This document shows, one piece after another, positions 55,904 through 64,000 of a DNA stretch of 64,000 bases. The notes under the pieces were generated by a model. It was given only the letters and a program-made list of their open reading frames with translations, did not search any database and was not told the origin of the DNA. Made by a program: the position numbers and the translations under genes. Each line of letters opens with the position of its first letter. The first letter of the stretch is position 1. This DNA is from Salticus scenicus (lineage: Eukaryota; Arthropoda; Arachnida; Araneae; Salticidae): assembly GCA_963930645.1 (NCBI GenBank), contig OZ005659.1, forward strand, positions 157,232,034 through 157,296,033, written 5' to 3'.

Positions 55904-57040
55904 GTAATTTGCATATAATTTATTTGTATATTGTATAATTGATTAATTGAAGTACATTGTTTTATAAAAGAATTGAAATTTGATATAATTAATGTATTGT
56001 TTAATATGGACTTTCTTTTGTTTTAAAATGCACACTTGTATATAACTACTTTGATATGCAATTTATTGTTGAAAAAAAAGGGGTTTACTTGTCATTAAGT
56101 TAAGCATTTAATTTTCCTGTCAGAGTATGATTAACAGCCACTACTGAGTCATTCTCAGTTAATCAGAGCAGCCCTATGAAGCGTCTCGCAAGGGTGTTCA
56201 TTGTAAATGCCAGATGATTATCATGAGATAGTGCCCACTGGAGGTTTGTTGTCATGCTAGGGCATATCGCGGGCATGTTAATATCTTTTAAGTCAGTGAG
56301 TCCTCGTTATATTTAGTTTTTATTGGAACTGCCACTAGGTCCCGCTTAACTTATGACACTGTGTTTATAGTTGTTTAAATGTAAAAGAAATGTTGAAATA
56401 TATTGATATAATTTAAATTTTATAGAAACAATGATGTATGAATATGTATATATAATTTGATATTTTCTGTTATAAATCCTTCTTTTGAGAGTGAATGGTT
56501 AGTATGAAAGTGGGGCCCCACATATAAAAGATGATGGATGAATGATATGTAAACATGTTATCCTGCATTGTTGCTTCTACAGTATGTAAATATTCTCATA
56601 TTTTTCAAAGTAGAATTAAATGAACTGTTATATGATGAATAAGGTATATCAATTTAGTGGTTATTTATGTTAATTGTATAGTAGTGTGCAAATATAAGTA
56701 GTTATTTAAATGTTTGTAAAATTGATGTTATTTATACTGAATTTTTGTGGTTATATACAGGTTATATATTGTATAAAGAGAAAGAAAAATAAGTAGTTCA
56801 AAAACTGAACTTTAATATATTTTGATTGTTTTGTGATCATGATCTGATGGTAAAGAAAAATGAGCAGTATTTTTGTAAAAGTTGTAAAATATTTTCTAAT
56901 TTAAAAGTAACAAATTAACCTAACTGTAAGTTATAGAGACATAATTTTTAATATATTTAGTGGTTTAACTCAAAGGAATTGAGTTAGTGTTGTCTCTCCT
57001 TTGTGCAATACGCACTTTGTCTGTAGTGACATTGGATGAT
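55904..57040 (+). other. Copia 3' untranslated region
   Basis: This stretch of about 1.1 kb between the polyprotein stop and the polypurine tract has no frame over 60 codons. A less AT-rich patch at about 56100-56350 (CAGCCCTATGAAGCGTCTCG, GCCCACTGGAGG, GGCATATCGCGGGCATG) stands out and might be a structured RNA or packaging/transport element. A long 3' untranslated region is unusual for Copia, and an inserted fragment cannot be ruled out. Confidence 0.6.
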
Positions 57041-57053
57041 GTGAGGGGGGGGA
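57041..57053 (+). promoter_or_regulatory. Polypurine tract
   Basis: GTGAGGGGGGGGA directly precedes the TG of the 3' LTR. A purine run in this position is the RNase H-resistant primer for plus-strand DNA synthesis. Confidence 0.9.
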
Positions 57054-57552
57054 TGTTAGTAATTAATCCCTATATCTCATCATCCATAAGTAAAATAAAT
57101 CTTTATTAATAGTAAAATACAAAAATAAACCGTATATCTTACCTTTTAGAATTAATTCCATTTATGTGAAGTAATCCAACGTTTATTTTTAAATTACATT
57201 GTTTATTTACCTTTGGCTGTATTGCTCATTCCGGACTTCCACTCATAACAGCCGGCAGTAAAAGAATTGGTTCTGTAATTCACTGTAGAACTTGCGATCG
57301 CTAATTTGCTGATTCAGCCGTTCTCGTAACTTAACAGCCAGCAGTAAAAGAGTTGGTTTTGAAATTCACTGTAGGATTTGCAATCGCTGATTTACCGATT
57401 CAGCCGTTCTCGTAACTTACCGAATTTTCGTGAATTCAATCTGTTAACTGTTGAACGCCATATGCAAATCTGATGCAGAATCATCCAGAACTTTCTCTTT
57501 CAGTATGAATGTAAGAGAGGATGTATGAAAATGGATATAAATAGACACTCTG
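57054..57552 (+). repeat. Copia 3' LTR, truncated
   Basis: It begins TGTTAGTAATTAATCCC and matches the 5' LTR, including the 86-bp duplication, to the TATA box and a final CTCTG at 57548-57552. After that the two sequences are unrelated: the 5' LTR continues AAGTTTGAGAAG, and this one continues TTCAACATTGC. Since reverse transcription makes both LTRs identical, the R and U5 parts have been lost here by deletion or replaced by recombination. Confidence 0.8.
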
Positions 57553-57744
57553 TTCAACATTGCAACGCTTCAAATTTGACACTGCACTATTTTGTTTATG
57601 CATTTCACTTATTACATGAGTTTACTTCTCCTAAGAGTTTGTAATCTTAAGAACATTTTAAAAACTTTGTTAGGATACTAAATTTACCTATCCTAGTTTT
57701 TTACGTATATCTTTAAAAACCCCTTTTTAATATATATATATATG
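57553..57744. other. Sequence after the 3' LTR, origin unknown
   Basis: About 190 bp lie between the end of LTR homology and the next MITE. TTCAACATTGCAACGC just after the TATA box would be a natural transcription start region, so this could be the R/U5 of a related LTR subfamily. It has no other match in the window. Confidence 0.4.
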
Positions 57745-58193
57745 TAGGGTGTCTCATAAGTTTGTCGACATTTTAAAAATTCATAACTATTCAATGAATT
57801 GATAAAACGGGACGTGGTTTGAAAAAAAAAAAAAAAAAAAAAAAACGTTCTTATGAAGGGAGATTTTTTTCGGTAAACAAAAAATAATAATTAAGCTATT
57901 TGTCGATAGAGGGCGCTGTGCGTGACCGGATCACACATTTTCATGAAAAATTGTACTTATCTGCATGAAGATGTTTACAGGCATATAAATCCTATTTTTT
58001 GTATCCGTCGTCACCACAAATTACGCAAACGAGTTATAACACTGTTAACTGTACCTTCAGTCGGCGGTTCTTACCTCAGGGAAAACATCTTCACCAATAA
58101 CGTTTTATCCACCAAGTCAGCATCACCGTGCGAAAAATTTAACTATTTGTCTAACTATAGTTGACAAAAAATTTAACTGTATTTTTTACTTTA

Positions 58194-58229
<36 letters not shown>

Positions 58230-58330
58230 TGTTTCCCGTTAATGATTTTTTCGCAAACCGCGTTTAATTCTATCAATTCCTTCAAAAGTTATGAATTTTT
58301 AAAATGTCTACAGACTCATGGGACACCCTG
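57745..58330 (+). mobile_element. Tc1/mariner-like MITE (GGGTGTCYCATRAGT ends)
   Basis: The left end TAGGGTGTCTCATAAGTTTG is inverted at the right as AGACTCATGGGACACCCTGTA. The arms include ATTTTAAAAATTCATAAC against GTTATGAATTTTTAAAAT. Both ends lie beside TA, as expected for this superfamily. The interior holds GAGGGCGCTGTGCGTGACC, TGCATGAAGATGTTTACAGG and CCACCAAGTCAGCATCACC, which also occur at 8020-8245. An 80-codon frame (57922-58164) spans the conserved interior, but its equivalent at 8.1 kb has stops, so it is probably not a protein. A long A run sits inside each half. Confidence 0.82.
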
Positions 58331-58367
<37 letters not shown>

Positions 58368-58391
58368 ATATATATACAGGGTGTCCCATGA

Positions 58392-58424
<33 letters not shown>
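58331..58424. repeat. (TA)n tract with a mirror-image orphan transposon end
   Basis: The right MITE end GGGACACCCTGTA is followed by about 44 bases of (TA)n, then TACAGGGTGTCCCATGAGTA (58375-58394), the same end in the other direction, and then more (TA)n. The orphan end has no body attached. The arrangement forms a perfect-stem palindrome around the (TA)n centre. Confidence 0.85.
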
Positions 58425-58425
<1 letters not shown>

Positions 58426-59973
58426 TAGCAGGCTTTGCCCGCTTCGCTGGTCACTATATTTAAAGAAACTCTTTTCTATATAGCTTTATGAAAAAAAAGA
58501 AGAAAAAGAATACTGAAATCGCTCAAAAGCTCGCTTTGAGTTCCCGCTGCCTTTGGCATCGAATTGTTCGTCTTCGCAGTCTCCGGTGCCTGTCCCTATT
58601 GCCTGCGACAATAGCTTACCCGTGGGCTTCCATTTGGGCGCTTATCATATATGACAGTTACGATACAGACAGTATCGAAAAATCTGAATTAGCTTTTTTA
58701 TATTTGAATACCAATTACATAAGAACAACATTATGCGTGATGTACATAATATTTGCTTTCAAGTTATTTCCTATATTTATTTGATTTAATCGATCAACCA
58801 TAAAATGACAGCAATTTCAAGCCAAATTTAATATTACAATATGCTATGATCGGCTTCGTCTATCGCATGAGACAATTATTATTATTATTATTTTGTGGTT
58901 ATATATACTTCATTCTTAGTTAATAGTAGTTGGTATATAAAAAAATAAATAAATTAATTAATATGTAAATCTCATTATGGTACAAACTTAATATAGCTCC
59001 CCTTGACGACATTTGAATTTTTGTCGCCGTTTTAGACCAAAATATAATTTATGCGATTATTGTTCCTATTTCTTTCTATCTCTTTCTCTTTTTCAATACT
59101 TTATAATTTAGTTATATTTTTGATGAGCTACTTGGCTTTAAGTGGCTGTCCTTGGCGAAATATGTCCGATCTACTTCAGCATCAAAATTTAAAAATTTGT
59201 CCAGTATTATCAATAAGTAAATACCTTTAATATAATGCTGAATTATCTTTTATGCCTAGCGTGATTCATCCGTGCAATATATATACATATAAAGTTGAGG
59301 TATATAAAAAAAATGCTATGTGATAAAATTCAGATCATATTACTATTACTGTTTTATTTTAGTTATAAAGACGTTATTTTCTCATTCGCCAATTTAACAT
59401 TTAGTAATTTTTATTTTTCGCGTGAAAGTATATTTCATTTTATGTTGAAAAAAAAAAATAAATAAAATAAATAAAAATAAAAATACCTCGTAAACTTTTT
59501 TGGCAACAATTAAAAATTTAAATGGCTTAAGGCAATTACCAGTTTATTATTTTCATATTTTAATTAATTTTAAATAATCTAATCAAATAGTAGCATATGT
59601 CCTATTCCAGATTATTATCTATCTCGATACCAAATTTTATCCAGATCCTAAATAGTAGCATATGTCCTATTCCAGATTATTATCTACCTCGGTACCAAAT
59701 TTTATCCAGATCCGTTTAACCGTTGTGACGTGATTGAGTAACAAACATCCATACATCCAACGGACAACTCACGCCATCTAGTTAGAAAAGTTGTTGAAAG
59801 ATTTGGTTAAAAATTAATTAAGAAAGAACTAATCAAGTTACAACTTTCATTAATAGATAAAAACCTATTCGCAGACCTATCGAATGTACATACAAAATTT
59901 CATTAAAATAGGTTAAGCCATTTTGGAGGAGTATGGTAACAAACACTGTGACACGAAAATTTTATATATTAGA
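58425..59973 (-). mobile_element. Non-autonomous Helitron (minus strand)
   Basis: On the minus strand the 5' edge reads A|TCTAATATATAAAATTTTCG, then TGTCACAGTGTTTGTTACC and GGCTTAACCTATTTTAATG. This start matches the arthropod Helitron 5' ends I know from memory. The 3' edge is GCGAAGCGGGCAAAGCCTG then CTAG|T at 58425, the same pattern as the element ending at 42273. An internal 64-bp tandem duplication (GTAGCATATGTCCTATTCC, about 59591 and 59655) is present. No Rep/helicase frame is present. The 98-codon plus-strand frame at 58488-58784 overlaps a GC-richer part and is not supported. Confidence 0.8.
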
Positions 59974-60169
59974 TATATATTACTTTATTATTATTTTTTT
60001 CTGTTCTTTTGTGTAACATATAGTACAAGTTTTTTTCTTCATAAGAAATATACCTAGACAGGAAAATTAAGAACTGTACTATAATCTAAATCTTGAGAAT
60101 CTAATCTCAAATAGATTGACAAGAAATGGTTTTCGCGTAATAATGATCTTGATGCATTTCTGCTTCTCT

Positions 60170-60545
60170 TTAACACGTTGAGCGCCATGTCAGCCCTTCT
60201 AGATTCTAGACATTTTGTCATATATCTCTAAGTACTGAAGGAATCATCTTGAAACTTTAGGACATGTTATACTTCAAAAATTTCAGTGAAAGTTTTACCC
60301 CGAAAGTAAAAGCAGTACCAATAAAAAATAAAAACTCTGAGCGCATTGTCTGCCATAGGTGGCTGACAGTGTCAAATATGATATAAAGCCGCGTCAACCA
60401 TCGGTGGCGGATATAAAATAGGATATAAAACTAAAAGTATTACATTTAATGAAATAAAAATTTGCTTAATTTTTATTTTTTACAGGAGGAATCATTATGA
60501 AATTTTAATGGAGTATAAGAATCTGCGTGGTGCTCAACGTGTTAA
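60170..60545. mobile_element. piggyBac-like MITE with TTAA target duplication
   Basis: The element of 368 bp runs from CACGTTGAGCGCCATG (60174) to its inverse TGGTGCTCAACGTG (60541). It is flanked on both sides by TTAA (60170-60173 and 60542-60545), the piggyBac target site. Related phrases recur inside: GAGCGCATTGTCTGCCATAG at 60338 and CCATCGGTGGCGG at 60399. There is no coding frame. A piggyBac-family transposase from elsewhere would have moved it. Confidence 0.9.
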
Positions 60546-61730
60546 CATTATTGATGAATCCTTTGACTTTGGTGACACTTGATTTTTTTTTTCATTTTTA
60601 CTTGTGCATTTAGCAAGGCTTCATTTTTCGGCTTTACTTCCACCTACAGTGGTTTTACACACTAATATATCAAATTATTTGTCGTGAATTTTTTTTTTTT
60701 AACGATTTTTTTTTTATCTCCTATATCTTTGTTCTGTTAACTTTTACACTAATGTATATAGTAGGAGGATAGTATGCTGGAACCATCATGTTCTTAATTG
60801 CAAGTGAATATGTGATAAGATTTGGGCTAATTATAGTTTTCGAAGTGTTATTGTTCCTTTTGCTGGGCTGCTTTGTCTATGTAACGATAATTTTTTTAAA
60901 TTTATTAGTATAATAATTATCCATTTCTATAATTACGTAATCTCTTTATATAATTCACTTTAAATGCCATGAAAATTCATTAAATATCTAAATGTTACAA
61001 CACGTTGATTTAGAAATAACCCAGTAATGCACAAGCAATACGAACGAACAAATAATTCAGAGTATGGCTTTTTAAATCAGATATTTTGTACAGAATACAA
61101 ACCCATCTTAAAATTTAAATTCACCAATTATCAAAATTTACATAAATCTAAATCTATCTAAAATTTTAAAGATTACATAATTAAACAATGCTTATTCTGT
61201 AAAAGTATACTTTAGATCTCTAGATCAGATCCGTGAAATGTCCTGCTACAATATATTAATGGTGAAATGCAAAATGCTATTTTTCCATCTATACAATTCG
61301 TTTCTATGCTTAAAAATTAATAAGTAAAATTAGCTTATCTACAAACATAACACTCCTTTTCAGAGGAGCAACTTGAGCCATCCTGTAATTTTCTGTTAAT
61401 CTGTACCACACACTATATATTTTCCACCACCTATTTCACAACACAATCTGACGCTCACTGACTGTTTTTCCTCTCCTGTCTCTCTTTTTTCATTTTTTGT
61501 ACCTCTCGCTTCAAATATCCCCTAATTTTTCCGCAACCAATGTTAGCCCCTTGAAATTTTTCATTGAATATTTAAATTCAATAAGTTACTCCTCATTCGA
61601 TTTCCAAGCTCTTACCAATTTATCTTGCACTACATCCCTTTTTTCCAAATTAAATTTTTATCACTCCTTTTCCTCTCAGTCATCATCTCAACAACCACTT
61701 TTCTTCGATGTAACCATGCGGGAAATCTAC
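60546..61730. other. AT-rich stretch, no gene seen
   Basis: The only structure noted is a phrase near 60835-60890 (TTCGAAGTGTTATTGTTCCT then TGGGCTGC and GTCTATGT) that recurs near 61758. The part from 61340 to 61700 is C/T-rich on this strand with little A/G bias change elsewhere. The 107-codon frame at 61497-61820 is Ser/Phe-rich and overlaps repeated DNA. Confidence 0.5.
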
Positions 61731-61734
61731 GGTT

Positions 61735-61820
61735 TGCACATCAATGTACACATAGTGCATTTCGAAGTGTTATTGTTCCTCTTGTTGGGCTGCATTGCCT
61801 ATGTTATGATAATTACATAG
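61735..61820 (+). repeat. Second copy of the 60.83-kb phrase
   Basis: CATTTCGAAGTGTTATTGTTCC, TTGTTGGGCTGCATTGCCTA and TGATAATTACAT match 60835-60900 in the same orientation. It is short and non-coding. Confidence 0.6.
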
Positions 61821-61849
61821 GCAACTTTTAATGTTGCTTTTAGACCATC

Positions 61850-62415
61850 AAATAAATTCAATCTGACTTTTAGAGATTTTTCATCCCCCTGTAATATTTG
61901 TGAACTTTCACATTTTCTTCATTCCTTACATTCTCCCAGACACCTACATTTTCTGCAATGCTTCGTACCTGTGGAATTCTTGGGATGCTATTAATTCGCA
62001 TAAAATTTATAATATGACTTGAGTTTTCGACCTCTATAATCTTAAGAGAAACCCATTCGAATGCTTTTTACCTATTTTATCACTTATTTTCCCTAGCTTT
62101 TGTGTTAATACTAATACTTATGCTCGCTGATAGTCGTACAATTTATAGCGATCCTTTTATTTTTTCATACAATTCCCTCCTGAATCTAGGTATATCTAAT
62201 AATTGCCCTTTATTCTACATTTTTGTATTCCTGACTGAACTTTGTAACAAGCATCACTATACTTATTGTTACTTTTACACCCTCAAATAATTTCCTTCTC
62301 ACTTTGAGAGATTTTTCATCCCCCTGTATTATTTATGAACTTTCACATTTTCTTCATTCGTTACATTCTCCCAAACACCTGCATTTTCTGCAATGCTTCT
62401 ACCTAACCTTATTTT
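61850..62415 (+). repeat. Two-copy direct repeat, about 130 bp
   Basis: GAGATTTTTCATCCCCCTGT, GAACTTTCACATTTTCTTCA, TTACATTCTCCCA, ACACCT and CATTTTCTGCAATGCTTC occur at about 61875-61965 and again at about 62308-62400. The two copies are 433 bp apart. The intervening DNA has no gene. Together with the 60.8/61.7-kb pair this implies a duplicated segment of several hundred bases. Confidence 0.75.
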
Positions 62416-62419
62416 TCTG

Positions 62420-63184
62420 TAATACTTCTACTCAACACTTTTCGGGCAAATACGAGTTTTATTTCGACAACTAATTTCTTGCAAATATAGAGATTTCACG
62501 TGAATAGGATTTTTATTCATCATTCGTTGATTTATTTCTCTTTGGAGAAGTAAAAGTTGTTTCTGCAGTCTTCATCAAAATGTTCTCATAGAATTCACGA
62601 AGAAATTGATATTTTCATTGTATATTTTAGTATATTAATGAAGGTAGTGGGATTTGAGCCTTCGAAGAAATAAGAAAAGTGATTATCATGGTTCCAGATA
62701 TAGAAAAACTTTAGAAAAATTGCATAAGAATGAATTTATTAGGCAAAGTATAAGTAATCGAACAATTAAATGAAATAAAACCCCGGTACTAAATATTTAA
62801 CGATTTACTCAGTATGAAAATAGACCAGTTTTTACAAAGTTTGTTGAGAAACAAAGAACCTGAGTTAGCTAAAATGATTTAGATAAAATTAATTCTGTTT
62901 AAAATTAAAAATAAATAATATTTATTTTTTTATTATAGCGCGGGATGTTGCTAAAATACCGAAAGCTACTAGCATAATATTTGAGTTATGAAGTACAAGT
63001 TATAAAAGGGACATCTATAGGGTTGTTTAACTATAATTATCGTACATAGCTGTTGTAAGTGTAAAGGATACATACATCATTTAAAGATTTATTTTATGTA
63101 ATTTAATACGAATTTTGCCACTTTTATTACAAAGTTGCATAAACTCATCATTAAACTGAGTATTTACTTCTTAAACGTTTCAAA
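62420..63184. other. AT-rich stretch, no gene seen
   Basis: No simple repeat of note, no frame over 60 codons and no partner elsewhere in the window were recognised. Confidence 0.55.
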
Positions 63185-63759
63185 AATTTTAATTTTGAAC
63201 TTAATGAAAATTTATTGAAATTTAATTAAGCTTTATATTTAATGGATCGAATCTTATAAATTTCACTTAATGAAAATAACATGTTTCGTACGCAAAATTT
63301 GAATATACGTTTTAAATTTTTCTTTTAATTTCTAACTTTTAATCTAATCTTTTCTAGTACACTAAGAATATCGACAAACAATTGGATTCTATAGAAAAAC
63401 CACTTAAAATTTTTAAATATATATATAAAATGTTTAAGAGATGAAGACAGTTTTCTTTTTGAATCAGAGGCTATAAGTGCTTTTTAAACGATGAATCTCT
63501 TAGATTTATGAGGGTTATTAATATAAAATTCCTGTTGACTCTAAAGAATATCTTTTAAACTTTCTTTGACAGTAAATATTTGTTGAAAGTTATAAGATCA
63601 CTTTCATAAAATAAGACATTGAAATAAGGAAAAGTTTCAATACAACGTATTGATTATTTTTCGTTTTATTTTAATATATATATATATAACGTGTTTATAT
63701 CCCAAGCATTTGGAAACCTTAGATATATTTTTCGAAATAAACGGAAACTGTTTATGGCT

Positions 63760-63792
<33 letters not shown>

Positions 63793-64000
63793 GTGTTTAT
63801 CTGATTATTCTTGTATTTTCATACGAATATCTGGTTCAGAAACAAAGAATATATATTTAAAAGTTGATAAAAATTGTTTATAATATTATTTATAAAATAT
63901 TTTAAAATTGCTTCATGTTTGTTTGTTTATTTATTTATGTGTTAACCTTCACGAATAAATAATTTAAAAATACATTTTGATTTTTTTCTTTCTTTCTTTT
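63185..64000 (+). repeat. Dispersed repeat family B, copy 3
   Basis: It follows the segment at 8590-9375 almost end to end: CTTAATGAAAATTTATTGAAA, AATATACGTTTTAA, AGATGAAGACAG, ATGAATCTCTTAGATTTATG, GACAGTAAATATTTGTTGAAA, ACGTATTGATTATTTTTCG, GATATATTTTTCGAAATAAAC and TTATGTGTTAACCTTCACG. A T run at 63762-63788 is inserted relative to the first copy. The window ends inside it. Confidence 0.8.

Larger units (their letters stand above)
50079..57552 (+). mobile_element. Ty1/Copia LTR retrotransposon, defective
   Basis: The order is 5' LTR, tRNA-iMet-type primer site, Gag, protease, integrase, reverse transcriptase, RNase H, polypurine tract and 3' LTR. Integrase before reverse transcriptase defines Copia (Pseudoviridae). 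All coding parts sit in one frame, so the element had a single polyprotein. Stops at 53048-53062 and 54314 break it. The two LTRs agree closely over about 490 bp, with roughly half a dozen substitutions that I can count and one 12-16 bp block difference near the TATA box. The insertion is therefore fairly recent. The left flank is a run of A, so a target duplication cannot be read. Confidence 0.95.

Noticed and set aside
57922..58164. An 80-codon open frame in the MITE interior, partly conserved at 8.1 kb
   Set aside because: The homologous stretch at 8020-8245 has stop codons in the matching frame, so conservation is of DNA and not of protein.
61497..61831. Two overlapping frames of 107 and 68 codons
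   Set aside because: They are Ser/Phe-rich, overlap each other, and end in a segment repeated at 60.83 kb. No domain is visible.

Overview
This window looks like AT-rich, non-coding nuclear DNA from a eukaryote, most likely an arthropod and perhaps a chelicerate such as a spider. The evidence is the long A/T runs, (TA)n and (TTA)n microsatellites, tRNA-derived SINE heads, a Tc1-type element, Copia, Helitron ends, a piggyBac-type MITE, and many foldback elements. The taxon is an inference from repeat content and no host gene settles it. I found no convincing intact host protein-coding gene. Most open frames are chance frames or translated repeats. Layout: 0-6 kb holds a copy of dispersed family A, a tRNA-Arg-like SINE head, a 60-bp minisatellite running into an 0.87-kb near-perfect palindrome, a second small foldback, and two head-to-tail copies of one 1.0-1.4 kb element. 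6-20 kb is mostly low-complexity DNA with diverged repeats: family B at 8.6 and 10.6 kb, a 54-bp-periodic MITE at 9.5 kb, a 220-bp tandem repeat at 13 kb, SINEs, and a TATA-box candidate at 16.9 kb. 20.0-21.7 kb is a complete but dead Tc1-type transposon with an IR/DR end structure. 21.8-25.5 kb has two unexplained open frames, a foldback MITE and the 3' tail of a LINE reverse transcriptase gene. 27-31 kb and 35-40 kb hold repeated segments (families C and A), which suggests old segmental duplication. 37.8-46.7 kb is a dense nest: a TIR element ending in a GGGGCACAGTGGACC motif, a second TIR element with a 183-bp tandem array, an inverted copy of the 9.5-kb MITE, and at least two back-to-back Helitron-like elements. 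One of these carries a GC-rich array and a 165-bp array. The other carries five regularly spaced CTCF-like core motifs. 47.4-50.0 kb is a long palindromic TIR element with another repeat inserted in one arm. 50.1-57.6 kb is a Ty1/Copia retrotransposon with recognisable Gag, protease, integrase, reverse transcriptase and RNase H. It is interrupted by stops at two places, and its 3' LTR appears truncated. 57.7-60.5 kb holds a Tc1/mariner-like MITE with an orphan mirror-image end, a non-autonomous Helitron, and a piggyBac-like MITE flanked by TTAA. The last kilobase repeats the 8.6-kb segment. None of the genes form a host pathway. The functional logic is that of successive transposon insertions. 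The Copia element encoded its own capsid and replication enzymes, and the Tc1 element its own transposase. Both are now defective, while the Helitrons, MITEs and SINEs depended on enzymes supplied from elsewhere. Boundaries were judged by eye without alignment software, so most repeat ends carry an uncertainty of several to tens of bases.
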